Positions 1 through 8,159 of a stretch of DNA of 64,000 bases are shown piece after piece. Source of the DNA: Paenarthrobacter ureafaciens (GTDB lineage: Bacteria > Actinomycetota > Actinomycetes > Actinomycetales > Micrococcaceae). The notes under the pieces were generated by a model. The model was given only the letters and a program-made list of their open reading frames with translations. It searched no databases and was not told the DNA's origin. The stretch lies in NCBI RefSeq assembly GCF_004028095.1, contig NZ_SBHM01000010.1, positions 1-64,000 of the forward strand. Direction: 5' to 3'. Position numbers and translations under genes: made by a program. The first letter of the stretch is position 1. Each line of letters begins with the position of its first letter.

Positions 1-681
1 GGGGGCGCGCTGTCTTTCCGCAAGACCGTTGACGCCCTCAGCAATTACAAACTGGTCTGCATCGACGAATTCGAACTTGATGATCCCGGCGACACCGTCC
101 TGATGTCGCGCCTCATGCGCGAATTGGCCGACGCGGGGGTCAAGCTGGCAGCAACGTCAAACACCCTGCCCGGTTCTTTGGGCGAAGGCCGCTTCGCAGC
201 CGTGGACTTCCAGCGCGAAATCCAGGTCCTGGCGGACCAGTTCGATGTTGTGCGGATCGACGGCGAAGATTTCCGGCACCGCGGATTGCCGGCAGCTCCT
301 GCACCCCTGAAGACCGAAGAGCTCAAGCATCGGATGCGCAGCGAGTTCAAAGGCCAGACTGTTGCCGTTGATGACTTCCGCACGCTGGTGGACCACCTCG
401 CAGGCGTCCACCCGAGCCGCTACCGGCAGCTGATTTCCGGGATCGACGCCGTGGTGTGGCGTGACGTGGACACCATCACGGAGCAGGCTGTAGCCCTGCG
501 CTTCGTGGTGCTGGCCGACCGCCTGTACGACAAGGACGTGCCGATCCTGGCCAGCGGTGTTCCGTTCGACAAACTGTTCACCGAAGAGATGATGGCCGGC
601 GGCTACATGAAGAAGTACTTCCGCGCCGTTTCCAGGCTCACTGCCTTGGCGCGCGAGGCCCAGAACCACGAGCCTTCCTGA
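1..681 (+). CDS. zapE: ZapE/AFG1-family ATPase, 3' part
   Basis: The reading frame is open from the first base, so the N-terminus lies outside the window. The visible part has a Walker B-type motif (VCIDEFELDDPGD, about residues 18-30) followed by MSRLMREL and a sensor-like TSNTLPG. This is the AFG1/ZapE pattern of a P-loop ATPase linked to cell division in bacteria and to mitochondrial protein quality control in eukaryotes. The Walker A motif should lie upstream of the window. The 3' end overlaps the convergent transporter gene by 44 bases. The family call is firm; the cellular role in actinobacteria is less well known. Confidence 0.85.
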   Translation, partial: GGALSFRKTVDALSNYKLVCIDEFELDDPGDTVLMSRLMRELADAGVKLAATSNTLPGSLGEGRFAAVDFQREIQVLADQFDVVRIDGEDFRHRGLPAAPAPLKTEELKHRMRSEFKGQTVAVDDFRTLVDHLAGVHPSRYRQLISGIDAVVWRDVDTITEQAVALRFVVLADRLYDKDVPILASGVPFDKLFTEEMMAGGYMKKYFRAVSRLTALAREAQNHEPS

Positions 682-1882
682 CCAGCGGGCCGGGCTTCAG
701 CAGCCACCGGACCAGAATGCCGCACGTCAGAGCCCAGAACGCGGCCCCGATGCCGCCGAAGCTGAGGCCCGAGGCTGCCAGCAGAAACGTAATGCAAGCC
801 GGAACGCGTTCTTCTGCTTCGGCCAGCGCCGAGGAGATGGCGGCGGCCAAGGTCCCCAACAGCGCGAGGCCGGCAACAGCTTCCAGCAATCCCGGCGGAG
901 CCGCCGCAACAACGGTGACCAAGGCGGCGGAAAACACGGCAAGAACCAGATAGGCGAGTCCTGACACGAAGGCGGCGCGCCACCTTTGGCCGGGGTTCCT
1001 GCCCGCTTCCTCCCCGGCAGCCAATGCAGCGCTGAGGGCCGCCAAGTTGATCGCATGACCGCCGAACACCGCCCCCGCCATGGTGCCTGCTCCGGTCATC
1101 ACCATGGAAGACCGCCATGGGGTGGTGAAGCCGAACGACTTGAGGACGGCTACGCCGGGGATGTTCTGCGACGCCATGGTGACGATGAACAGCGGCAGGG
1201 CCAGCCCGACCGCAGCCTCCACACTGAAAGCCGGCGTTGTCCATTCAAGCCTGGGCACCAGCGCGTCAGCGGGAAGATAGGTCCCGTTCACGCCAAGATG
1301 GATTCCAATCACCGCCAGTGCCACCACCAATGCTCCGGGTACTGCCCACCGGGGAGCGAGCTTCAGCAGGAGCAACCAGCACAAGGCAACAGGACCAACC
1401 AGCAGCGGCGCCGTTCCCAAGGACTTGAACGGTGCCAGGCACAGGGGGAGCAGGACGCCCGCCAGCATGGCTTGGGCCAAGGCGGTGGGGATCCTTCCCA
1501 TGAGCCTGCCCAGAACGGGGAGCAACCCGGTCAGCAGGATCAGCACCCCCACCAGCAGGAAGGCTCCTACGGCTGCCGGCCACCCGCCGTCGACCATCCC
1601 GGCAGAGGCGAGCAAGGCGGCGCCAGGCGTGGACCACGCCAAGGTCACCGGCATCTTGGAACGCCAGGACAGCCAGAGAATTGCCGCGCCGAACGTCAAA
1701 GTCAACGCCAGGAGTCCACTGGCTGCCTGGGATTGAGTGGCTCCCACGGACTGCAATCCTGCCAGGACTACGGCGAACGATGACGTGAAACCCACGAGTG
1801 CGGTGACCACTCCCGCTGCGATGGGCGGCCCGAGGCCCTCGCGCCGGGGAGGGTGCTGAATGACGGTGGGGGCGGAAGGCAT
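638..1882 (-). CDS. benE: BenE-family benzoate/H+ symporter-like membrane protein
   Basis: About 414 residues from the ATG at 1882 (MPSAPTV). An in-frame ATG further upstream would add a charged, non-membrane stretch. The protein is a run of hydrophobic segments with Gly/Ala-rich turns (VTALVGFTSSFAVVLAGL, then TWSTPGAALLASAG-like, here LAWSTPGAALLASAGM), the layout of BenE benzoate transporters in the inner membrane. There are no benzoate-degradation genes nearby, so the substrate is not supported by context. The end overlaps the convergent zapE end by 44 bases. Family call good, substrate uncertain. Confidence 0.8.
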   Translation of the reverse strand: MPSAPTVIQHPPRREGLGPPIAAGVVTALVGFTSSFAVVLAGLQSVGATQSQAASGLLALTLTFGAAILWLSWRSKMPVTLAWSTPGAALLASAGMVDGGWPAAVGAFLLVGVLILLTGLLPVLGRLMGRIPTALAQAMLAGVLLPLCLAPFKSLGTAPLLVGPVALCWLLLLKLAPRWAVPGALVVALAVIGIHLGVNGTYLPADALVPRLEWTTPAFSVEAAVGLALPLFIVTMASQNIPGVAVLKSFGFTTPWRSSMVMTGAGTMAGAVFGGHAINLAALSAALAAGEEAGRNPGQRWRAAFVSGLAYLVLAVFSAALVTVVAAAPPGLLEAVAGLALLGTLAAAISSALAEAEERVPACITFLLAASGLSFGGIGAAFWALTCGILVRWLLKPGPLVRKARGSGPRAPRQ

Positions 1883-1960
1883 AGTGACCAAGGTACCGGA
1901 AGGCCGCCAGCCTGCCCGCCCCGGGATAGCCAAGCGGATCTAGTGGCTGATTAAACGCCA

Positions 1961-2001
1961 AGGGCACCGGCGTCGCCTCTCGGCGGGACCGGTGCCCCCT
2001 T
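1961..2001 (-). terminator. Hairpin downstream of the MT0933-like gene
   Basis: An inverted repeat pairs GGGCACCGG (1962-1970) with CCGGTGCCC (1989-1997), with a smaller hairpin possible in the loop. It lies just past the stop of the minus-strand gene ending at 2030. There is only a weak T-run on the minus strand, so termination is inferred from the stem and its position. Confidence 0.45.
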
Positions 2002-2029
2002 GACGTATCTGTTGCGGCGGCTCAGGCAG

Positions 2030-2257
2030 CTAGGGCTGCTTTGGCTCATCCGTTGCGGGAGCCGGATCGGCTTCACCGTCGTTCTTGGCCACGAAGTTGG
2101 AAGCGGCATTCTGGACTGCATCAACCTGTCCGGCGAACTTGCCGCCGGTCTTCTGGTCGACGAAGTCTCCGGCCTTTTCGATGCCATTCTTGATGGCTTC
2201 TTCGTTGCCCTGAATGAGACCCTGAGCCTTGCCCTTCAGGTCGTCAATTAATCCCAC
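2030..2257 (-). CDS. Rv0909/MT0933-like small antitoxin-family protein (copy 1)
   Basis: 75 residues from a GTG at 2257, chosen because GGGAGG sits just upstream on the coding strand; the longer upstream extension has no such site. The core GNEEAIKNGIEKAGDFVDQ and KFAGQVDAVQ match the MT0933-like antitoxin family (PF14013), named after Rv0909 of Mycobacterium tuberculosis. The protein is acidic, helical and has no membrane segment. No toxin gene (an Rv0910-type partner) is adjacent, so an antitoxin role here is doubtful. A clear paralogue lies at 5041-5268. Confidence 0.75.
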   Translation of the reverse strand: MGLIDDLKGKAQGLIQGNEEAIKNGIEKAGDFVDQKTGGKFAGQVDAVQNAASNFVAKNDGEADPAPATDEPKQP

Positions 2258-2347
2258 GGGCACCTCCCTTCCTTCGCGGAGCCAGTTCGCTCCTCCGCGT
2301 CCGACCCTAACACCAGATGCTGGGGGTGCCAAGGACCAGGCGGTTCG

Positions 2348-3802
2348 CTACGCCAAGGGCTTACTTGTCTCCGGGTGACGCGGGCTGTCCGGGTTCATGA
2401 GTGAGTGCTTCCGGCCGTAGAAGTAGTAGATCGCCAGGCCTATGACCAGCCACACGCCGAAGCGCACCCAGGTCTCCCAGTGCAACTGAACCATCAGGAA
2501 GGCCGAGGCCAGGACGCCGAATGCGGGGACAACCGGCATGAGGGGGAGCCGGAACGTGCGGGGCGCGTCGGGCTTGGTGTAGCGGAACATGATGACGGAT
2601 ACGCACACCACGACGAACGCCGCGAGGATGCCGATGTTCGTCAGGTCGGCAACTTCCTTGATGGGGAAGATGCCTGCCAGGAAGGCGGAGGCGACGCCGG
2701 CGATCCAGGTGACACGTTGGGGCGTACCGTGGCGGTCCGTTTCGGCGAACCAACCGGGGAGGAGGCCGTCACGGCTCATGGAGAACCACACGCGGGTGAC
2801 ACCCAGAAGGAAGGTGAGCATCACAGTGAGGATGGACAACACGGCGAAAACCGAGATGATGGTGGCGATTATCGGCAGTCCGACGCCCGTGAATGCCGAG
2901 GCGAAGCCGGCGGCGGGATCGATGTCCTTGTAGTTCTGCATGCCGGTCAGGACCAACGTCGCGGCAACGTAGAGCAGCATCGCGATGACAAGCGACAGGA
3001 TGATGGCCTTGGGCATGTGCTTCTTGCCGTCCTTGGCCTCCTCTGCGGCTGTACTCATGGCGTCGTAGCCGAAGACGGCGAAGAAGACCGTGGCGGCACC
3101 TGCCAGGACCGGACCGAAGCCGCTGGGCATGAACGGGTTGAAGTTCTCGGTATTGATGTAGAAAACGCCCAAACCGATGATGAACAGAATCAGGATCACC
3201 TTGATGGCGACCGCCACGAGTTCGAACCGGCCGAAGGTCTTGGTTCCACGGCTGAGGATCCAGGTCACCAGGAGGCAGACCAGGATTGCGGGAAGGTTGA
3301 TGATGCCGCCCTTGCCCTCATCGGCTGTGGAGGTCATCCAGGTGGGCATGTGGATTCCGATGCCTGAAAGGAAAGCGTCAAAGTATCCGGAGATGCCGAT
3401 CGCCACCACAGCCACGATGGCGATGTATTCCAGCAGCAGGTCCCACCCTATGAACCATCCAATGATCTCGCCGAGGGCAACATAGCCGTAGGTGTATGCG
3501 GAGCCGGCGCGCGGAATCATGCCGGCGAATTCGGCGTAGGAGAGGGCTGCCGCTCCGGATGCCAGGCCTGCGATGAGGAACGAGATCAGCACCGCGGGGC
3601 CCACCCCGGGATTGCCCTCCGATCCGTGCGCCACCAGCCCGGCAAGGGAGAAGATTCCGACGCCGATGATTCCGCCGACGCCGATGGCCGTCAGTTGCCA
3701 GAGGCCAAGGCTTTTGAACAGCCCGCTGTGCTTGCTTTCTTCCTCGATGTCGTCGATCGGCTTGCGCCGCATGACGGATTGGGAAGCCGTCTGTTGATTC
3801 AT
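2348..3802 (-). CDS. APC-superfamily amino acid permease
   Basis: 484 residues from the ATG at 3802, which has AGGAG about five bases upstream on the coding strand; the upstream ATG at 3850 has none. The N-terminal GVGGIIGVGIFSLAG is the conserved first membrane segment of APC permeases, and about a dozen hydrophobic segments follow. The length and the FGYDAMSTAAEEAKD motif fit the cationic amino acid transporter branch (YfnA/CAT type). It is a single gene with its own 5' region, not in an obvious operon. Substrate specificity cannot be read from the sequence. Confidence 0.85.
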   Translation of the reverse strand: MNQQTASQSVMRRKPIDDIEEESKHSGLFKSLGLWQLTAIGVGGIIGVGIFSLAGLVAHGSEGNPGVGPAVLISFLIAGLASGAAALSYAEFAGMIPRAGSAYTYGYVALGEIIGWFIGWDLLLEYIAIVAVVAIGISGYFDAFLSGIGIHMPTWMTSTADEGKGGIINLPAILVCLLVTWILSRGTKTFGRFELVAVAIKVILILFIIGLGVFYINTENFNPFMPSGFGPVLAGAATVFFAVFGYDAMSTAAEEAKDGKKHMPKAIILSLVIAMLLYVAATLVLTGMQNYKDIDPAAGFASAFTGVGLPIIATIISVFAVLSILTVMLTFLLGVTRVWFSMSRDGLLPGWFAETDRHGTPQRVTWIAGVASAFLAGIFPIKEVADLTNIGILAAFVVVCVSVIMFRYTKPDAPRTFRLPLMPVVPAFGVLASAFLMVQLHWETWVRFGVWLVIGLAIYYFYGRKHSLMNPDSPRHPETSKPLA

Positions 3803-3941
3803 GGGGTACTCCTGCCAGTGGCGTGGATTGGTGATGAACTCGCAGTACATTATGCGAGCCCAATCACATTAGATAAAGCGACTTTTTCTTAGCGATATCG
3901 GTTACGGCCACTGATGAATTGCAGAAACTGGTTTCGGGCAC

Positions 3942-3973
3942 AAAAAAAGCAGCTCCGGGGAGCTGCTTTTTCT
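3942..3973 (-). terminator. Terminator of the minus-strand tRNA cluster
   Basis: AAGCAGCTCC pairs with GGAGCTGCTT around a two-base loop, flanked by A and T runs on both sides. On the minus strand the stem is followed by a run of seven T. It directly follows the last tRNA-Gly of the cluster. Confidence 0.85.
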
Positions 3974-4049
<76 letters not shown>

Positions 4050-4105
4050 ATGTGGTGCAAGCCCGGCATTGCCTGGCTATACCACTCAAACAAGTTGCCT
4101 TGTTT

Positions 4106-4180
4106 TGGTGGGCGATACTGGGATCGAACCAGTGACCTCTTCCGTGTCAGGGAAGCGCGCTACCGCTGCGCCAATCGCCC
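4106..4180 (-). tRNA. tRNA-Val(GAC), copy 1
   Basis: Acceptor GGGCGAT pairs with ATCGCCC, anticodon stem CTTCC/GGAAG with loop CTGACAC gives anticodon GAC, and the T-arm has GGTTCGATCC. CCA is encoded. It looks identical to the copy at 4335-4409. Confidence 0.95.
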
Positions 4181-4204
4181 GTTACCGGGTCCTTGTGAAA
4201 GGAG

Positions 4205-4277
<73 letters not shown>

Positions 4278-4283
4278 ACATGC

Positions 4284-4311
4284 TCCTAGCCGGGTTGGAA
4301 CCCGGCTAGGA
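4284..4311. repeat. Perfect inverted repeat between tRNA-Val and tRNA-Gly
   Basis: TCCTAGCCGGGTT faces its reverse complement across a two-base GG loop, giving a 13-bp stem between the tRNA genes. There is no T-run after it on the minus strand. It may be a processing or folding element of the tRNA transcript rather than a terminator. Confidence 0.6.
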
Positions 4312-4334
4312 ACAACAAACAAGTTGCCTTGTTT

Positions 4335-4409
4335 TGGTGGGCGATACTGGGATCGAACCAGTGACCTCTTCCGTGTCAGGGAAGCGCGCTACCGCTGCGC
4401 CAATCGCCC
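4335..4409 (-). tRNA. tRNA-Val(GAC), copy 2
   Basis: Same sequence, anticodon GAC and encoded CCA as the copy at 4106-4180. The identity extends about 20 bases past the 3' end. Confidence 0.95.
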
Positions 4410-4445
4410 AAGCATCCAGCACTGCTGAAAGCATGGTTTTCACCG

Positions 4446-4516
4446 AGGTGGGTACGGGATTCGAACCCGTGTATACGGCTTTGCAGGCCGCTGCCTCGCC
4501 TCTCGGCCAACCCACC
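4446..4516 (-). tRNA. tRNA-Cys(GCA)
   Basis: Acceptor GGTGGGT pairs with ACCCACC, the anticodon loop CTGCAAA gives GCA, and the discriminator is U73, as expected for tRNA-Cys. The D-arm and T-arm (GGTTCGAATCC) are in place. CCA is not encoded. Confidence 0.95.
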
Positions 4517-4561
4517 GTGTAAGCAGGATTCCGAAGAATTCTTGCCTGACAGTGCCTTGCG

Positions 4562-4634
<73 letters not shown>

Positions 4635-4903
4635 ATTGTTGGTTAGCGTGGGCCGCCTTGCAGGCATTCCGTGGCTTTCCGACGAGTAAAAACTCTATAG
4701 GAGGTTCCAGCAATCTCCAAATCGCGCAGCCACTTTCCACTCGGAGACTGCCCGGATGCCTGATTTGACGCGGAATTCCGTGTCTTTCACGGCTGTAATT
4801 TCAGCTGTGTAGTTCCGGCTCCTGGTTCGTTTTGCATTCCTGCGATGGTGGGCTAATCTTCTATATGCACCGGCCCGCAGTTGCGAAAGCGCGGCAAGGT
4901 TCG

Positions 4904-4978
4904 GGGCGATTGGCGCAGTGGTAGCGCGCTTCGTTCACACCGAAGAGGTCACTGGTTCGAACCCAGTATCGCCCACCA
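4904..4978 (+). tRNA. tRNA-Val(CAC)
   Basis: Acceptor GGGCGAT pairs with ATCGCCC, anticodon stem CTTCG/CGAAG with loop TTCACAC gives CAC, and CCA is encoded. It differs from the minus-strand Val(GAC) genes mainly in the anticodon arm. It is divergent from the six-gene cluster. Confidence 0.95.
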
Positions 4979-4980
4979 GG

Positions 4981-5015
4981 AAAAGCCCCCGAGTTACTCG
5001 GGGGCTTTTGCTTTT
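4981..5015 (+). terminator. Bidirectional terminator after tRNA-Val(CAC)
   Basis: AAAAGCCCCCGAG and CTCGGGGGCTTTT form a strong stem with a short loop, followed by TGCTTTT. The A/T runs on both sides let it also serve the minus-strand gene that ends at 5041. Confidence 0.9.
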
Positions 5016-5040
5016 GGTTCGCTGCTGCGTTGCGGGTCGG

Positions 5041-5268
5041 CTACTGCTGCGGAGCGACGTCGCCGGCTGAAGCTGCGTCTGTGTCGCCGTCGATCTTCGC
5101 TACGTAGTCCGAGGCTGCGCCTTGGACCAGATCCACTTGTTCAGCGAACTTGCCGTCGGTTTGTTCGTCGACGAAGTCGCCCACCTTTTCGATGCCTTCC
5201 TTGATGGCTTCTTCGTTGCCGGCTATGAGGTCTCGCGCCTTCTTCTGCAGATCGTTAAAGAGTTCCAT
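5041..5268 (-). CDS. Rv0909/MT0933-like small antitoxin-family protein (copy 2)
   Basis: 75 residues from the ATG at 5268, preceded by GAGGAA on the coding strand. It matches copy 1 (2030-2257) along its length: GNEEAIKEGIEKVGDFVDE against GNEEAIKNGIEKAGDFVDQ, then KFAEQVDLVQGAAS against KFAGQVDAVQNAAS. The two copies flank the permease and tRNA cluster. No toxin partner is adjacent. It probably ends at the bidirectional hairpin at 4981-5015. Confidence 0.75.
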   Translation of the reverse strand: MELFNDLQKKARDLIAGNEEAIKEGIEKVGDFVDEQTDGKFAEQVDLVQGAASDYVAKIDGDTDAASAGDVAPQQ

Positions 5269-5375
5269 GGGTTTCCTCTTCCATGAGTCGTTGTCATCGC
5301 AGAGCGGGTTCGCTCCAGTGGATCTGTCTGGCAGGGAACGCGTTTGTGTCGCGGCGGGGCCATTATTCGGATGGG

Positions 5376-5413
5376 TTTCGTCACGATCATGGTCTTTCGT
5401 CACGATCATGGTC
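5376..5413. repeat. Perfect tandem 19-bp repeat, two units
   Basis: The unit TTTCGTCACGATCATGGTC occurs twice back to back. It sits between the divergent starts at 5268 (minus) and 5433 (plus), where an operator or promoter would be expected. A chance origin cannot be excluded. Confidence 0.7.
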
Positions 5414-5432
5414 GGGACGGCACAAGGGAAGC

Positions 5433-5657
5433 GTGCACAATCACCATTGCCCCGAAGCAGGCGTAACCACTACTGATGTTTCCTTGGTTCTGCGCGTTGA
5501 GGAACTTGCCGGGAAAGCGCCAATCCTGGCCGCGAAGCTCGCCAGGCTGGATCCCCGGCACCTCACCACCCTGCTGGGTTCCCCGGCCGTGGGGACGTCC
5601 GGCGGGGCTGCGGATTCCGGATCCGATCAGCCGGGAAGCCCCGAACCGCAGGCCTGA
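5433..5657 (+). CDS. Hypothetical small protein
   Basis: 74 residues if translation starts at GTG 5433, which has AAGGGA just upstream. The body contains VLRVEELAGKAPILAAKLA, a plausible amphipathic helix, and ends in a Gly/Ser/Pro-rich tail. Third codon positions are GC-rich, as in real genes here. No family is recognised. It lies 37 bases before the PD-(D/E)XK-like gene. A competing longer frame at 5476 overlaps it, so this is a tentative call. Confidence 0.35.
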   Translation: MHNHHCPEAGVTTTDVSLVLRVEELAGKAPILAAKLARLDPRHLTTLLGSPAVGTSGGAADSGSDQPGSPEPQA

Positions 5658-5694
5658 GGGGAATTCTGTCGGTGGTCTGTGTCAGAGTCTTTAT

Positions 5695-6579
5695 ATGACC
5701 GCACCACTGCTTGCCCACGCTACTGACTACGGACGCATGTACGCCCGCTCCACTACTGAGCAATTCGCTGTTCCTTCCATCACAACAGTGATTGCACAGC
5801 AGGCGCACGCCCTGGATGGTTGGTTCAGCTACATGGGAGCAAGCAGCCTTGCCGCAGATCCGGAACTCCCGGCAATGATCGGCAGCCCGGCAAGGATCCG
5901 CCAGGCAGTCAACAAGGCCGCCAAAGCCGCTGAAACATACCGGGATGAAGCAGCGGCCCGCGGTGACCGGGTCCATACCTACTGCGAGCAAGTGGCGCTT
6001 CGGGCGCTGGGCCGTCCGCACCGCATGCAGGAATGCCGGGACGAACTCGCTTCGCATGGGGAGCAGGCGTTTGCAGCGCGCTTCGACGAGTGGTGGGAGC
6101 TGTACCGCGTGGAACCGATCGCGCCCGAGATCACCGTCTGGAACCAATCGGTAGGTTACGCCGGCACCTTGGACTTGGTGGCCCGTATTAATGGACGGAT
6201 CTGCCTGATCGACTACAAGACCAAAGGAACAACCCGTGACGGCACGGTGAAAGCCCTGGATGACAAGGTGGTCATGCAACTGGTGGCGGGAATGAAAGCC
6301 GAGGAAAGCCTGGTGGATCCCGTGGCCGGGCAGTGGGAGCCCTGGAAGTTCGGTGAGAACCCCATGCTACTGGCCGTAGCCATCGGTGAGACGGAAGTTC
6401 GCCCGCAGCGCGCCAATCCGGACGTCCTCAAGCACCATTGGTGGAAGTTCTGCGCCCTCCGCCGCGTGTGGGAGATGTCCGCCGACGTTTCCGCGGCCGG
6501 TCAGGCCCTCCTGCCGATTGCCCCGCCTCCGCTGGCGGCTCCTGCCAGGGTAAGCGTTGGGGCCGGAGCGCTGGGCTGA
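5695..6579 (+). CDS. PD-(D/E)XK nuclease-like protein
   Basis: 294 residues from the ATG at 5695; an in-frame ATG at 5476 would add a Trp/Arg/Pro-rich stretch that does not look coding. The central segment YAGTLDLVARING then LIDYKTKG has the D and D-x-K spacing of the PD-(D/E)XK fold (RecB/Cas4-like). The length suggests a stand-alone nuclease-like domain. It is single-gene, between a small hypothetical and def. No strong ribosome site is seen. Enzymatic activity is inferred from the motif only. Confidence 0.6.
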   Translation: MTAPLLAHATDYGRMYARSTTEQFAVPSITTVIAQQAHALDGWFSYMGASSLAADPELPAMIGSPARIRQAVNKAAKAAETYRDEAAARGDRVHTYCEQVALRALGRPHRMQECRDELASHGEQAFAARFDEWWELYRVEPIAPEITVWNQSVGYAGTLDLVARINGRICLIDYKTKGTTRDGTVKALDDKVVMQLVAGMKAEESLVDPVAGQWEPWKFGENPMLLAVAIGETEVRPQRANPDVLKHHWWKFCALRRVWEMSADVSAAGQALLPIAPPPLAAPARVSVGAGALG

Positions 6580-6669
6580 ACGCCCGGCGCCTCCTTGGCC
6601 GTCTCAACTAAACTGGCTTTGGCTCCGCAACGCGGACCAAAGACAGACAAAAGTGAGGACTGGCAACAG

Positions 6670-7242
6670 ATGGCAATTTTGAGTATCCGAATCATCGGTG
6701 ATCCGGTGCTGCGAACCGTAGCGGATCCTGTAACCGATTTTGGTCCGGAGCTCGCCAAACTGGTCGCGGACATGATGGAGACCATGGAGGACGTGGAGGG
6801 TGCAGGCCTCGCCGCGCCCCAAGTCGGCGTGAGCAAACGCGTCTTCACCTACCGCGTCGGTGGCGTTGCCGGCCACATCATCAATCCGGTGCTGGAAAAC
6901 AGCGAGGATTTCCAGCCCGATGAGGTGGAGGGCTGCCTTTCGATCCCCGGACTGGGCTTTCCCGTCCGGCGCCACCGTGCCACCCGGGTCACCGGTGTGG
7001 ACCTTCACGGCAAGCCGGTGTCCGTAGAGGGCGAAGGCATGCTGGCCCGTTGCTTCCAGCATGAAACCGACCATTTGGACGGCATCCTCTACACCGACAG
7101 GCTCGAAGGCGAAGACCGGAAGGCTGCCCTGCGCGCCATCCGCAACGCCAATTACCATGCCGTCACGGAAGAGACCACGTCCAAGCGTGCTTCCTCCGTC
7201 GGCTCGAGCTTTGGCGGCGGCAGCTTCGGGATTCCCGAGTGA
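6670..7242 (+). CDS. def: Peptide deformylase
   Basis: 190 residues from the ATG at 6670 (MAILSIRIIGDPVLRT). It removes the formyl group from the initiator Met of new proteins. All three metal-site motifs are present: GAGLAAPQVG (motif 1), EGCLSIPG with the Cys ligand (motif 2) and QHETDHLDG with the HExxH-type ligands (motif 3). An in-frame start at 6595 would add a non-conserved leader. The stop overlaps the fmt GTG start (GTGA), so translation is probably coupled. A Gly/Ser-rich C-terminal tail is of no known role. Confidence 0.96.
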   Translation: MAILSIRIIGDPVLRTVADPVTDFGPELAKLVADMMETMEDVEGAGLAAPQVGVSKRVFTYRVGGVAGHIINPVLENSEDFQPDEVEGCLSIPGLGFPVRRHRATRVTGVDLHGKPVSVEGEGMLARCFQHETDHLDGILYTDRLEGEDRKAALRAIRNANYHAVTEETTSKRASSVGSSFGGGSFGIPE

Positions 7243-8159
7243 GGGTATTGTTTGCCGGAACTCCGGCGGTAGCCGTTCCGTCATTGGACGCGCTGGTCAA
7301 AGCAGGGTTCGACGTCGTCGCGGTGCTGACCCGGCCGGACGCTCCGCTGGGACGAAAGCGCGTCCTCACTCCATCTCCCGTGGCTGCCCGCGCCGAAGAG
7401 CTGGGAATCCAGGTGATCAAGGCGGCCAAAGTAGACGCTGAGACCACGGCGCACATCGCTGACACTTCGCCCGACGTCGCCGCAATCGTCGCCTACGGAG
7501 GAATCGTTCCCCGGGACGCCCTCGCTGTTCCCGCACACGGCTGGGTCAACCTGCATTTCTCCCTGCTTCCGGCATGGCGCGGGGCGGCTCCCGTGCAACG
7601 GGCGTTGATCGCAGGTGACGATGTGACAGGCGCGGTGACCTTCCAATTGGAGGAAGGCCTGGACACCGGCCCCGTCTTTGGAGCCCTGACGGAATCGGTC
7701 CGGGATGAGGACACCGCCGGTGACCTCCTGGAGCGGCTCTCGGTCAGCGGTGCGGTTCTCTTGTGCCAAACGCTCTCCGCTATTGACGCCGGCCAGGCGG
7801 CTCCGCAGCCGCAGTCCGGTGAGGTGAGCCTGGCGCCCAAACTCACCTTGGAAGACGGACGGTTGGATTGGCAGCAGCCGGCCCTGGCGCTCCACCGCAG
7901 GTCCAGGGGCGTTACCCCCGAGCCCGGAGCCTGGACAATGCTGGAGGGCCAGCGGATCAAGCTTGAGCCCGTGGCCTTACGGCCGGATGTGAACGGTCTT
8001 GCGCCGGGTCATGTCCGGCCAGAAGGTAAAGCCGTGCTGGTAGGGACAGGCTCCCATGCCGTACAGCTGGGGCGTGTCCAACCCGCAGGCAAAAAAATGA
8101 TGCTGCCGGCCGATTGGGCCCGCGGCTTGGCAACACCCGAGAAAGTGGTCTTCGAATGA
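7239..8159 (+). CDS. fmt: Methionyl-tRNA formyltransferase
   Basis: 306 residues from GTG 7239, which overlaps the def stop. It formylates Met-tRNA(fMet) with 10-formyl-THF, the step opposite to that of its neighbour Def. Seen: N-terminal VLFAGTPAVAVPSLDAL Rossmann start, the folate/catalytic motif SLLPAWRGAAPVQ, and DTGPVFG. A C-terminal OB-type domain follows. The stop overlaps the rsmB start by ATGA, giving a def-fmt-rsmB translation-related operon. Confidence 0.96.
   Translation: MRVLFAGTPAVAVPSLDALVKAGFDVVAVLTRPDAPLGRKRVLTPSPVAARAEELGIQVIKAAKVDAETTAHIADTSPDVAAIVAYGGIVPRDALAVPAHGWVNLHFSLLPAWRGAAPVQRALIAGDDVTGAVTFQLEEGLDTGPVFGALTESVRDEDTAGDLLERLSVSGAVLLCQTLSAIDAGQAAPQPQSGEVSLAPKLTLEDGRLDWQQPALALHRRSRGVTPEPGAWTMLEGQRIKLEPVALRPDVNGLAPGHVRPEGKAVLVGTGSHAVQLGRVQPAGKKMMLPADWARGLATPEKVVFE

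Noticed and set aside
5476..5694. N-terminal extension of the PD-(D/E)XK-like gene
   Set aside because: It is Trp/Arg/Pro-rich and overlaps a more coding-like frame at 5433-5657.
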